This document shows positions 45,102-54,763 of a stretch of DNA of 64,000 bases, piece by piece. How positions within the stretch are numbered: position 1 is the first letter of the stretch; every line of letters starts with the position of its first letter. The translations under genes and the position numbers were made by a program. The stretch comes from Thiomicrorhabdus sp. Milos-T2 (GTDB lineage Bacteria; Pseudomonadota; Gammaproteobacteria; Thiomicrospirales; Thiomicrospiraceae), in assembly GCF_000702325.1 (NCBI RefSeq), contig NZ_KL370891.1:1510917-1574916 (forward strand), read 5' to 3'. The notes beneath the pieces were generated by a model that was given only the letters and a program-made list of their open reading frames with translations, made no database searches and was not told where the DNA came from.

Positions 45102-45563
45102 ATGAAGAATTTTATATTGCTACTATTTTTAATGCTGTTTATTTCATCTGCAGCTAGTGCCGCTCCAGCTGTTGAAGGAATGATTAATGTTAAAAGTCAA
45201 TTTGATGTTAAAACAACGGCTGATAGATTAGAAAATATTCTAAATAAAAAAGGCATGGCTATTTTCAATAGAATTAACCATTCTAAAAGCGCAGCTCAAA
45301 TTGGTATTAAATTACGTAATACTGAACTTATTATTTTTGGAAACCCTAAAGCGGGAAGCCCTCTTATGAAATGTCAGCAAAGCATCGCCATTGATTTACC
45401 ACAAAAAGCGCTAATCTGGAAAGACCGTAATAACGATGTGTGGATTTCATATAACGATATTAGCTATTTAAAAAGTCGGCACCATGTTCAAGGCTGCATT
45501 AAAGTCCTCAACAAAGTCGGTAATGCATTATCGAAATTAATTAAATCTGCATCAAGTAAATAA
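45102..45563 (+). CDS. DUF302 periplasmic protein
   Basis: 153 residues with an AAAAGGAA site and a signal peptide ending ASAA. The DUF302 fold is evident: FDVKTTADRLENILNKKGMAIFNRINHS, TELIIFGNPKAGSPLMKC and ALIWKDRNNDVWISYNDI. Function unknown, sometimes linked to redox or metal stress. Confidence 0.88.
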   Translation: MKNFILLLFLMLFISSAASAAPAVEGMINVKSQFDVKTTADRLENILNKKGMAIFNRINHSKSAAQIGIKLRNTELIIFGNPKAGSPLMKCQQSIAIDLPQKALIWKDRNNDVWISYNDISYLKSRHHVQGCIKVLNKVGNALSKLIKSASSK

Positions 45564-45639
45564 GTTGCACAAGCTAACGCATCTCTGCTTAGCTCAATGC
45601 TCCTAAACCTCTTGTATAAATAAATCGGTAAAAGTTAAC

Positions 45640-45846
45640 ATGGAAGATTCATCATTTCTGTTTTGGAGTATGCTTTTTGGGGCTATTGGCGTGGGTTACT
45701 TTCTGTATGGCAAAAAGCAAAAGTCAGTTGTTCCGCTTTTTATTGGTATTGGATTATTTATCTTTCCATATTTCATTTCTAATATGTATATACTCATTGC
45801 GACTGGCGTAGCTCTGGTAATAACCCCCTTTTTTGTAAAAGCTTAA
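45640..45846 (+). CDS. small membrane protein, unknown
   Basis: 68 residues with three short hydrophobic segments separated by a basic KKQK turn; ends FFVKA. No family recognised. Located about 100 bases before the permease on the same strand. Confidence 0.6.
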   Translation: MEDSSFLFWSMLFGAIGVGYFLYGKKQKSVVPLFIGIGLFIFPYFISNMYILIATGVALVITPFFVKA

Positions 45847-45945
45847 GGCTAATATAAATTAAGTTCTAAGACTTGTATCTTTTATGTAATACTTTAGGTT
45901 GTCTAATACAAATATCTTAAACATCAATTTTTTGGAGTAAAAAAA

Positions 45946-47244
45946 GTGCATATCTCAAAAAAACCAATTGGATTCTGGTCTGCTGTCTCAATGGGGATAG
46001 GCGCAATGGTCGGCGCTGGTATTTTTGCACTGCTGGGTGAGGCTAGTGCTATTTCAGGCAGTGCTGTTTATATCTCATTTATAATTGGTGGAATCATTGC
46101 TTTATTTAGTGGTTATTCATTAGGTAAATTAGGTGCCCGTTATCCATCATCGGGTGGGATTATCGAATACTTAGCCCAATCTTACGGGGTAGGTTTTTTT
46201 ACAGGTACGATGGGAATTATGCTGTATTTTGCCGCGATTGTTTCCCTAAGTTTAATCGCCAAAGCATTTGGAAATTATGCCATTACCTTTTTACCCGCGA
46301 ATGAAACATCGGCAATGTTTCATCACTTATTTTCAATAGGAATTATTGTCTTATTCGTTTTAATTAATCTTAAAGGGGCAAAAGATGTTGCCATTTGGGA
46401 ACGAATTACCGTTGGAATAAAATTTGTCGTGTTATCGGTTTTATCGGTAGCCGGTATTATTTTTTTAAAACCTGAGTTGTTATCCACAAATCATTACCCT
46501 CCAACAAGCGACATATTTTTTAGCCTTGCCATTACCTTTTTTGCATTTGAAGGTTTTAGGGTAATCACCAACGCTGCAGAAGATATGCCCACCCCTTCTA
46601 AAACGCTCCCACGTTCAATGATGACCGCTATTGTATTAGTAATGGTGCTTTACGTAGCGATAGCATTTGCTGTTTTTGGTAATTTACCCGTCGATAAAGT
46701 CATTGAGGCTAAAGATGTTGCCTTAGCAGAAGCAGCCTTACCTATCTTTGGTCAGATTGGATTTACTATTGTTGCCATTACCGCATTAATTGCCACAGCA
46801 TCCGCTATTAACGCCAATTTATATGCGGTAACCAACGTGACTTACCAATTAGCGAAAGACGGTGAATTACCCGCCCCTTTTGGCAAACCCATTGGACATA
46901 GTCGTGAAGGATTAATTATCAGTGGGATTTTAGTGATTACCTTCTCTCTTTTATTTGATTTATCTGAGATTGCTGCGATTGGTTCAATATCCATACTGTT
47001 TATTCATACCATTACTCACATTGGCCATCTAAAAATCATTTCTGAAACCGGCGGTTCTAAAGTCTTAGTTTTTATGGCCGCCATGCTAAGTTTTATTGCG
47101 ATGGTGCTTGCCCTGATTTATGTCAGCAAGGAATTAGATAATATTATGTTTATTCTTATTGGGTTTGTTCTTGTTGCGTCACTTACAGAAATTTTATTGC
47201 AAAAAATAACAAAACGAGAAATTAAACCAAGGATAAACAACTAG
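45946..47244 (+). CDS. APC-family amino acid permease
   Basis: 432 residues from a GTG start with TTTTGGAG upstream. About 12 hydrophobic helices; the first has the GIGAMVGAGIFALLG substrate-binding signature, and helix 6 has FFAFEGFRVITNAAEDM. Probably a proton-coupled amino acid importer; the substrate cannot be read from the sequence. The stop TAG lies inside a decayed palindrome (CTAGGCCTGGTAG at 47241). Confidence 0.88.
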   Translation: MHISKKPIGFWSAVSMGIGAMVGAGIFALLGEASAISGSAVYISFIIGGIIALFSGYSLGKLGARYPSSGGIIEYLAQSYGVGFFTGTMGIMLYFAAIVSLSLIAKAFGNYAITFLPANETSAMFHHLFSIGIIVLFVLINLKGAKDVAIWERITVGIKFVVLSVLSVAGIIFLKPELLSTNHYPPTSDIFFSLAITFFAFEGFRVITNAAEDMPTPSKTLPRSMMTAIVLVMVLYVAIAFAVFGNLPVDKVIEAKDVALAEAALPIFGQIGFTIVAITALIATASAINANLYAVTNVTYQLAKDGELPAPFGKPIGHSREGLIISGILVITFSLLFDLSEIAAIGSISILFIHTITHIGHLKIISETGGSKVLVFMAAMLSFIAMVLALIYVSKELDNIMFILIGFVLVASLTEILLQKITKREIKPRINN

Positions 47245-47581
47245 GCCTGGTAGCTTTTTAAATTCGATTCTTTTTTTGATAAAAAATCATATTTTGAGAC
47301 CTTTATGCGAGAAAGTGAAACCACTCCAGTTTTTTGCACGATACATTCCAGCGTGAAAAACCTAAACCAAACAAAAATATCTTCATATTTAATCCCCCTT
47401 TCCATTAAAAAATTAATGGGATTGCTTAGCTTAAGCTCTTAAAATCAAACTAGTGGTTATTTATAAACAGAGCTTTTCAAGAGGTCGTTACATTAATAAA
47501 AATGTCTTATCTGTGTTGATTATAATAGGCATACCAAAGTTACATTTGTTAGCACCATAAATTATGGAGACTCATACAATA
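47245..47581. other. gene-free stretch with half miniature element
   Basis: GAGACCTTTATGCGAGA at 47296-47312 is a left end of the GAGACC family. TTTTTTGCACGATACATTCC at about 47331-47350 may be a rearranged second part. The rest is AT-rich with nothing further. Confidence 0.45.
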
Positions 47582-47896
47582 ATGGATTTTCTTACCTTTA
47601 AAAGCTTCATTAGTATAGAGGTTCTAATTACCTTTTATTACCTAGGTGCAATCATATTACCCTTTGGAACCTGGTTATTAATGATTTGGTTATTTCAAAA
47701 ATATGAACTGGTTAATCTCGCATATAAACAAGGAAAAGAAACCCTCTTAAAAACCTTAAATAAACGGCAAAAACGAAATTTAATCATTTTTTTCCTTACT
47801 TCGTTTTTGTTTATGGAATTATTTTGGCGAATGCTATTTGAATTTTTGATTGCCTACATGCAAATACGCGATGCTCTATTACACTCTCCAATGTAA
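47582..47896 (+). CDS. DUF4282 membrane protein
   Basis: 104 residues. I prefer the ATG at 47582, which has GGAG upstream and gives the usual MDFLTFKSFIS start of DUF4282; an in-frame ATG at 47564 would add six residues. Two hydrophobic helices flank a basic loop (NKRQKRN). Function unknown. Confidence 0.75.
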   Translation: MDFLTFKSFISIEVLITFYYLGAIILPFGTWLLMIWLFQKYELVNLAYKQGKETLLKTLNKRQKRNLIIFFLTSFLFMELFWRMLFEFLIAYMQIRDALLHSPM

Positions 47897-48136
47897 CCAG
47901 TTTCATAACCAAAATGACCAACCATTCATGTTTTAAAACAGTGGAGTGGCTTCACTCAGACGAATAGGTATTCGTAAAGAAAAAGGGCAATCCGAGTTTC
48001 AAAATATCTTTTTAAATAAAAAATTTACTTATATTAATGGCTAAATTCGATATGAACGAATACTTATAAATATGTCAGAATCATCATTTTATAGTACTAT
48101 TACAACCAACTAAACGCCCATTGTGAGTCAATAAAA

Positions 48137-49075
48137 ATGAAAACGTTTTTAATGTTTTTTTTGTACATTACAACATCCCTAACAATGTTACAGGCCACAG
48201 CGGTTTATGCGTCCGAACTTATTCAACCTATTCCCAATAAAATTGATGTTAACCCTAGCAAAGTAAAGCTTGGAAAGTCACTTTTTTTTGATCCCAAATT
48301 ATCTAAAGATGGAACTATTAATTGTGCAGTTTGTCATCAACTCGCTAAAGGTGGCGATGATAATTTATCGGTATCAATTGGCATCAAAGGACAGCATGGT
48401 ATAAGAAATGCACCAACCGTTTTTAATGCGGTATTTAATCGCTATCAATTCTGGGATGGTCGCGTAAAAACTCTACAAGAACAAGTACTCGTTCCCATAG
48501 AAAACCCACTAGAAATGGGACATCAAATAGAAATACTCATCAAAGAACTACAAAAAACCAATTACCAACAAAAATTTCAGAACATTTATCATGATGGCCT
48601 TACCGCCCTTAACCTCTCAGATGCTATTGCAGAATATGAAAAAACGCTGATTACGCCAAATGCTCCTTTTGATCAATTTTTAAGAGGAGATAAAAATGCA
48701 ATAACTCAAGAGCAAAAAGCGGGCTATGAACTGTTTAAAAGTAAAGGGTGTATTGCCTGCCATAATGGTATAAATATTGGCGGTAACTCGTTTAATAAAT
48801 TTGGTATTTTTACAAAAAGTAACAGTCCTGACTTAGGTAGATACCAAATAACACATAAAGAGCAGGATAAGCATCGCTTTAGAGTGCCTAGCTTAAGAAA
48901 TGTGGCAAAAACCGCGCCGTATTTTCACGATGGTAAAACCTATGAACTTGCAGAAGCGGTACGAACCATGGCCAAGTATCAACTTGGGCGCAAAATTACT
49001 GATGATGAGGTAAAAAAGATTGTCGCCTTTTTAGAATCCTTAAGCGGTGAGCTTCCAAAAGAGAGTATTCAATAG
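48137..49075 (+). CDS. di-heme cytochrome c peroxidase family protein
   Basis: 312 residues with a signal peptide ending VYA. Two c-type heme sites: CAVCH (about residue 63) and CIACH (about 209). The PTVFNAVFNRYQFWDGRVKTLQEQ block and PYFHDGKTYELAEAV are typical of bacterial CCP/MauG proteins. It probably reduces hydrogen peroxide in the periplasm. Its stop codon abuts the ATG of the next gene with no gap (TAGATG), so translation is coupled to a c-di-GMP enzyme. Confidence 0.9.
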   Translation: MKTFLMFFLYITTSLTMLQATAVYASELIQPIPNKIDVNPSKVKLGKSLFFDPKLSKDGTINCAVCHQLAKGGDDNLSVSIGIKGQHGIRNAPTVFNAVFNRYQFWDGRVKTLQEQVLVPIENPLEMGHQIEILIKELQKTNYQQKFQNIYHDGLTALNLSDAIAEYEKTLITPNAPFDQFLRGDKNAITQEQKAGYELFKSKGCIACHNGINIGGNSFNKFGIFTKSNSPDLGRYQITHKEQDKHRFRVPSLRNVAKTAPYFHDGKTYELAEAVRTMAKYQLGRKITDDEVKKIVAFLESLSGELPKESIQ

Positions 49076-51901
49076 ATGCCGCTTAAAATTAAACTAGAAC
49101 CCGTAACTCTATTTTTATCGCTGTTTGTTACATTATTGCTCCTAATGGTTTTCTACCTTAACAAGATTGAACAAAATGCAGAGCGTTATAACATAGTGCG
49201 TGACACTATCGTAAGTATGAAGCTTTTAGATCAGCGTTTTGACTCCTATACAAAAACGATTACAAAAGTTGCTAACTTTGATGATATTAACCGCGATATT
49301 GATGATTTTAGCTACGCGATAACCCGTTTAAAGAAAGATGGAAAGGTAGAGACCAATACAATAAAATCTGCATTTCAAAAGAAAGTTGAACACCTAGAAG
49401 ATTTTAAATCGTTCAATGCTTCATTAGTTGCCGGCTCTGATTTCCTTTTTGATTTACAAAGAAGCATTTCCGAAAGCCCAAATATCAGCTCTCACCTTAA
49501 AAGTATCTTGAATGAGAGTCTCTTTCAAATTTTACAATTCACTCATAGCGAACAAATTAACAAAGAACTCGTGCTTCAAAAACTCCAAGATATCAAGCGC
49601 ATTAATAAAAAAGAAAACCATGCTATTGTGAATAACTTTTGTACCCAAGCCGAGGTATTAGTAAACAGACTCACTAGCCTAAAAGAGGTTGCTCGAGAGG
49701 TTCAAAATAGAGTTTTATATACTGAACTTCACACACTGCATAATCAACAAGATAATCAATTTGCAAGCGACCTTAAGAAACAGCGTTTTATCGCCCTTTT
49801 CTTTTTTATAGCCTCACTTATCAGCCTCGCAATTTTTGTGGTTTACTATAAAAAATCACTTAAAAACCAGAAAGAATTAGTGGCCTTTAAATATGCTGTG
49901 GAACACGGTGACAGTTCAATCATTTTGACTAATCCGCAAAGAAAGATTGTTTATGTAAATGAAGCCTTTGAAAAATCAACTGGATATACATTTGCTGAAG
50001 TCGTTGGCGTAAACCCTAATATTCTTAAATCAGGCTTACAACCGAAAATAACTTATGAGGAGATGTATGGCCAACTCAACGATGGTCAAAGTTGGCAAGG
50101 TGAACTTGTAAATAAGAAAAAAGATGGCTCTTTATTTTATGAAAAAGCATCCATTATTCCGGTTTATCTTAATAATACTTTGATTAACTACCTAGCCATT
50201 AAGCAAGATATCACCGAATATATCGAAAAAAACAAAGCTTTAACACTAGCTGCTAATGTATTTGAAAATACCCAAGAGGTCATTGTCGTAACAGATAAAG
50301 AAAGAAAAATTATCTCTGTCAACAAAGCCTTTAATGATATTTATGGTTTTACATTAAGTGAGGTAGAAGGCAAAGATATTAACGTTCTTAACTCTACCAA
50401 ACATGATCCAAGCTTTTTTAAACACATGTGGGATGAGGTTTTACTTAACGGCTTGTATCAAGGCAAATTGTTTAATAAAACCAAAAAGGATACTGAAATA
50501 CCCATGTGGACAACCATTAAATCGGTTTACGATGACAATGGTGAAATCCTCAATTATATTAATGCCCAGACCGACTTACGTGCGGTTGAAAAATCAGAAG
50601 CAAAAGCTGAGTATTTGGCCTACCATGATTCTCTGACGGGTTTGTATAACCGAGCCAGTTTTGAAGAATTCATAGCTCGCGCAATATCTATCGGCAAAAG
50701 AGAACAAGACCGTTTTGCAATTCTGTATATTGACCTAGACCGCTTTAAAATTATTAACGATACTTTGGGACATGGCATTGGAGATAAGGTTCTCAAAAAA
50801 GTGAGTGAACGATTACGTTCTGTGTTGCGTGAAAGTGACTTTTTGTCAAGATGGGGAGGTGATGAGTTTGCCGCAATCCTTCACGAGGGAGATATCTCAA
50901 AAAGCTCGGTTAACATTGTTGCAGATAAAATTATTAACTGTTTGCAGGCACCCATTAATATAAACGAACATCAATTTACAATTACCGCCAGCATAGGTAT
51001 TGCTATCTACCCAGAAGATAGTCACGAAGGCTCCACGCTAATACAGTATGCCGATGGTGCGATGTATCGAGCTAAAGAGAGTGGCAAAAATAATTATGTT
51101 TTCCATTCCCAATCCTTATCCCAAGAGCTTGAGGAGCGATATAACATTGAGATTGCACTCAAACGTGCTCAAAAAGAGAATGAGATATTCATGGTTTTTC
51201 AACCACAGTATCGTCTCTCAGATAACCATATTGTTTCTGCTGAAGCCTTGGTGCGTTGGAATTGTCAATCATTAGGCATGATCCCACCAGATAAATTTAT
51301 TCCAATTGCTGAAGAAAATGGTCAAATTGTCAGCCTTGGCTACTTTATTTTTGAAGAATCCTGTAAAAAATTAAAACAGATGCAAGCAAGCGGTGTCGCT
51401 TTACAATGGGTTGCTATCAATGTTTCAACGGTGCAATTTAAAGAACCCGATTTATTGGAGAATTTTTTAGCCATTCTAAAACGTTACAACATTCAACCTG
51501 AAGAGATTGAAATAGAGATAACGGAACGTCTGTTAATGTCGAATACCGCTTCTAATTTAGAAAAACTACAAGCCTTTAGAAAATCTGGATTTAAAATATC
51601 TATTGATGATTTTGGTACCGGTTACTCATCCATGTCTTACCTTAAGCATCTGCCAATTAATACCATAAAAATAGATCAGTCTTTTACTCGTGGAATCGAT
51701 GAAGGTGTATCCGACAAAGCCATCATAGAAGCGATTATCGCCCTTTCAAAATCCTTAAAATACAATATTGTTGCTGAAGGCATAGAAACAGAAGAACATG
51801 AACAATTCTTACGAGACAGTGGATGTGATCTTGGACAAGGTTATCTCTTTAGTAAACCGCTTGACGTTGAGACATTAATAGAAAAGTACAGCAAAAACTA
51901 A
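49076..51901 (+). CDS. membrane PAS-PAS-GGDEF-EAL c-di-GMP protein
   Basis: 941 residues. Two membrane helices (about 8-26 and 236-256) flank a helical periplasmic domain that resembles the DAHL type. Two PAS domains follow (about 270-390 and 395-510). GGDEF is intact (WGGDEF) with an RxxD inhibitory site (RESD). EAL is intact (AEALVRW, IEITERL, IDDFGTGYSS). It could both make and break c-di-GMP. Coupling to the peroxidase gene suggests a peroxide or redox input. Confidence 0.92.
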   Translation: MPLKIKLEPVTLFLSLFVTLLLLMVFYLNKIEQNAERYNIVRDTIVSMKLLDQRFDSYTKTITKVANFDDINRDIDDFSYAITRLKKDGKVETNTIKSAFQKKVEHLEDFKSFNASLVAGSDFLFDLQRSISESPNISSHLKSILNESLFQILQFTHSEQINKELVLQKLQDIKRINKKENHAIVNNFCTQAEVLVNRLTSLKEVAREVQNRVLYTELHTLHNQQDNQFASDLKKQRFIALFFFIASLISLAIFVVYYKKSLKNQKELVAFKYAVEHGDSSIILTNPQRKIVYVNEAFEKSTGYTFAEVVGVNPNILKSGLQPKITYEEMYGQLNDGQSWQGELVNKKKDGSLFYEKASIIPVYLNNTLINYLAIKQDITEYIEKNKALTLAANVFENTQEVIVVTDKERKIISVNKAFNDIYGFTLSEVEGKDINVLNSTKHDPSFFKHMWDEVLLNGLYQGKLFNKTKKDTEIPMWTTIKSVYDDNGEILNYINAQTDLRAVEKSEAKAEYLAYHDSLTGLYNRASFEEFIARAISIGKREQDRFAILYIDLDRFKIINDTLGHGIGDKVLKKVSERLRSVLRESDFLSRWGGDEFAAILHEGDISKSSVNIVADKIINCLQAPININEHQFTITASIGIAIYPEDSHEGSTLIQYADGAMYRAKESGKNNYVFHSQSLSQELEERYNIEIALKRAQKENEIFMVFQPQYRLSDNHIVSAEALVRWNCQSLGMIPPDKFIPIAEENGQIVSLGYFIFEESCKKLKQMQASGVALQWVAINVSTVQFKEPDLLENFLAILKRYNIQPEEIEIEITERLLMSNTASNLEKLQAFRKSGFKISIDDFGTGYSSMSYLKHLPINTIKIDQSFTRGIDEGVSDKAIIEAIIALSKSLKYNIVAEGIETEEHEQFLRDSGCDLGQGYLFSKPLDVETLIEKYSKN

Positions 51902-51959
51902 TCGATTTTAAGCCAGAAACTTAAACAAGCAAGCCTGTTACTCTATTAACTTTGTTTCA

Positions 51960-52049
51960 TTATTTATGTTTCTTAGGAGGTTTGATCATCCAAACAATCC
52001 ATCCGACTATCATCAACAAAATAGCCAATTCAAGAAAAGCCCAGCCCAT
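51960..52049 (-). CDS. 29-residue single-helix microprotein after mpl
   Basis: ATG at 52049, stop at 51960. The sequence is MGWAFLELAILLMIVGWIVW followed by a basic KPPKKHK tail: one membrane helix with a cytoplasmic-type basic end. It starts five bases after the mpl stop, and a GAG-containing segment at the mpl end could be its ribosome site. Too short for usual gene calls. Supported by shape and position only. Confidence 0.45.
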   Translation of the reverse strand: MGWAFLELAILLMIVGWIVWMIKPPKKHK

Positions 52050-52053
52050 TACT

Positions 52054-53463
52054 CTATTTCTCTTTTAAGGCCGTAAACAGTTTGTGGTGCAAACCACCAA
52101 AACTGCCGTTACTCATCATTACAACCGTATCGCCAGATTGTAATTCTTTCACTAACTGGGCTAGCAAAGCTTCATAGCTATTTTGTATGTGAATCGGTTG
52201 GCTAAATTCTTCAATCGGTAATTGCCAATTCCAATCATCATCTATAAATGCGTAGACTTCATCAGCTTCTTTAAAGGCTAATGGTAACGTGGCTTTGTGG
52301 ATTCCCATTCTCATGGTATTAGAACGAGGTTCAAACACCGCAATGAGTCTTCCAGAGTTACCAGGCCTGGTAGGTTCATTTGCCTTTTGCTTAATTAACT
52401 GGTTTTTAGCGCCTTTTAGAGTAGTTTCTATTGCAGTTGGATGGTGTGCAAAGTCGTCATAGATTTTAATGCCCTGCTTATTGCCTGATGGCACTTCACC
52501 AATTAACGTCATTCTGCGGCGAATGCCTTTAAACTCTGATAAGCCTTCTACTGCAACACGAGCCATGACACCACAATGAACCGCAGCGGCTACAGCACTT
52601 AATGCATTACGCACATTGTGTAGGCCTGTTAATGGCCACGAAACTCGACCTAAGCAACTCCCTTGATACATGACTTCAAATTCAGAGCCATCTTTTTCAT
52701 AAAGTTTGTAACTCCACTCTCCGTTAGAACCTTGTTTTTCAATGGGTGTCCAACAGCCCTTTTCTATCACTTCATCTAAATTAGCTTCATCTGTTGGCAT
52801 GACAATCAGGCCATTGCCCGGTACGGTTCGAACTAAATGGTGAAATTGCTTTTGAATATCAGCTACTGAATCAAAAATATCTGCATGATCAAATTCCAAA
52901 TTGTTTAAAACACAAGTTCTTGGGTGATAATGTACAAACTTAGAACGCTTATCAAAAAAAGCGGTGTCGTATTCATCGGCTTCTACAACAAAAAAAGGCG
53001 AATCTCCTAATCGAGCAGAAACCCCAAAGTTCTCTGGCACACCACCAATCAAAAATCCTGGGTTGAGTTTGGCGTATTCTAAAATCCACGCCACCATTGA
53101 GGCCGTTGAGGTTTTACCGTGTGTACCAGCAACCGCAACCACCCAGCGGTCTTTTAAAATATGTTCAGCCAGCCATTGTGGCCCAGAAGTATATGATTGT
53201 TGATGATTTAAAGTCGCTTCTACAGCTGCATGACCACGGCTTTTGGCATTACCAATGACCACATCATCAGGTTCGGTTTTTAAAAATTCAATTGAGTCAT
53301 CATTTAAAACGTCAATTCCAGCTTGTTCAAGCTGAGTGCTCATTGGAGGATAAATCGCTTTATCGGATCCGCTAACCTCATGCCCCATGGCTTTAGCAAT
53401 TTGAGCGATTCCGCCCATAAATGTTCCGGCAATGCCTAAGATATGAATTTTTTGTGGTTTCAC
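52054..53463 (-). CDS. mpl: murein tripeptide ligase
   Basis: 469 residues. It joins recycled L-Ala-gamma-D-Glu-meso-DAP to UDP-MurNAc. The Mur ligase layout is complete: KIHILGIAGTFMGGIA, ATP loop GTHGKTSTASM, central NNLEFDHADIF and the C-terminal DDFAHHPTAIETTL. The Mpl-type N-terminus (GTFMGGIA) separates it from MurC. An intact ACCAGGCCTGGT is in frame at 52360-52371 (TRPGN). Confidence 0.95.
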   Translation of the reverse strand: MKPQKIHILGIAGTFMGGIAQIAKAMGHEVSGSDKAIYPPMSTQLEQAGIDVLNDDSIEFLKTEPDDVVIGNAKSRGHAAVEATLNHQQSYTSGPQWLAEHILKDRWVVAVAGTHGKTSTASMVAWILEYAKLNPGFLIGGVPENFGVSARLGDSPFFVVEADEYDTAFFDKRSKFVHYHPRTCVLNNLEFDHADIFDSVADIQKQFHHLVRTVPGNGLIVMPTDEANLDEVIEKGCWTPIEKQGSNGEWSYKLYEKDGSEFEVMYQGSCLGRVSWPLTGLHNVRNALSAVAAAVHCGVMARVAVEGLSEFKGIRRRMTLIGEVPSGNKQGIKIYDDFAHHPTAIETTLKGAKNQLIKQKANEPTRPGNSGRLIAVFEPRSNTMRMGIHKATLPLAFKEADEVYAFIDDDWNWQLPIEEFSQPIHIQNSYEALLAQLVKELQSGDTVVMMSNGSFGGLHHKLFTALKEK

Positions 53464-53510
53464 TGAATTATCCTTGCTCTGACTGTCACTTACTCTTAAA
53501 CTCTGTGGTT

Positions 53511-54701
53511 ATGACTAAACAAACCTATCTATCGATTCTAACCGAATCACAACTATCTGATTACTGCCAACAGATTCTAGCAAATTCCGCCATCACATGG
53601 ATTGCGATTGACACAGAATTTGTGCGCGTTGATACTTATTTTCCAGAATTAAGCTTAGTGCAAATTCAGGATTGTTTAGGCCAAGCGGTAATTATTGACC
53701 CTATTGCCATTAAAGAAAGTGCGCAAGGTGAATCGCCGCTGCATGCTTTAGTTACATTATTAAGTCATTCCAGTGTAACAAAAGTCTTTCACTCTGCTCG
53801 CCAAGATATTGAGGTGTTATATCAATTAGAGGGTATTATGCCTACTCAAATATTTGATACTCAAATTGCCTCTATTTTCAGAAAACATGGCGATATAGCT
53901 GGGTTTGCAAGAGTCATTGAAAACGAGCTAAATACCCAACTTGAGAAAAGCCAGACTCGCACCAATTGGCATCATCGCCCTCTGACCCAAAAACAGATTG
54001 AATATGCGCTTGATGATGTACGTTTCTTAGCTCCATTATATGAAAAGTATCTGCAGACCCTAACAGCAGAGCAATTAACTGCCGTCAAACAAGATTCGGA
54101 TGCCTTATTAAATGAAACGCTTTACAAGCCAAACCCAGCTAAAGCGGGTGAAAAAGTTAAAGGTACTAAAAACTTAAAAGGTAAAGGCATGGCCATTGTT
54201 AATACCTTGGCTGAATGGCGTGAACTCTATGCTATTGAGCATAACCGCCCTAAAAAATGGATCATGAGTGATGAAGTCATTGTAGGCATTGCCAAACGCC
54301 CTCCACAAACCGTTCAAGCTTTATATAAAGTCCCCAATATAAAATCGTCTTCGGTAAAATCTTACGGAGAGCAGTGGATAGCCTTAATTGACGAGGTGTT
54401 TAATTTACCCGCAGACGCCCTGCCTAAAGCTGAAGAGTCCCCTGCTAAAGAAACGCTTCAGGAAGAAATATTATTGCATTTAGCTAATGCTTTTTTACAG
54501 CAAGTGGCTTTAGAATACAAAATGACTAGTAGCCATATCATCAATAAAGTTATACTACTTGAGCAGATTCGTGAACCGCAGGTAAAAAAGTTAACTGGTT
54601 GGCGACAAGTATTGGTCGGTCAAGATTTACAAGCCCTTCTGCTAGGTCAAGCTCAACTTTATATCGAACAAGACAAAGTGGTATTGTTCAAGAAACTGTA
54701 A
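53511..54701 (+). CDS. rnd: ribonuclease D
   Basis: 396 residues from the ATG at 53511; the upstream frame overlaps the mpl promoter side and lacks family similarity. DEDD exonuclease motifs: IDTEFVRVDTYFPELSLVQIQ, VFHSARQDIEVL and the YALDDVRFL block. One HRDC domain follows (about 215-290) and a second helical domain ends the protein. It trims 3' ends of tRNA precursors. Divergent from mpl with about 47 bases between starts. Confidence 0.93.
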   Translation: MTKQTYLSILTESQLSDYCQQILANSAITWIAIDTEFVRVDTYFPELSLVQIQDCLGQAVIIDPIAIKESAQGESPLHALVTLLSHSSVTKVFHSARQDIEVLYQLEGIMPTQIFDTQIASIFRKHGDIAGFARVIENELNTQLEKSQTRTNWHHRPLTQKQIEYALDDVRFLAPLYEKYLQTLTAEQLTAVKQDSDALLNETLYKPNPAKAGEKVKGTKNLKGKGMAIVNTLAEWRELYAIEHNRPKKWIMSDEVIVGIAKRPPQTVQALYKVPNIKSSSVKSYGEQWIALIDEVFNLPADALPKAEESPAKETLQEEILLHLANAFLQQVALEYKMTSSHIINKVILLEQIREPQVKKLTGWRQVLVGQDLQALLLGQAQLYIEQDKVVLFKKL

Positions 54702-54763
54702 AATAACCCATCGTATACTTCTTCATAATTAATGCATTAATGATTTCTTACTAAGGAACACTT

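Noticed and set aside
45546-45630. GCTAACGCATC...GCTTAGC after the DUF302 gene, considered as another attC
   Set aside because: Only a short weak hairpin; no outer box of GTTRRRY type and no paired arms with a bulge.
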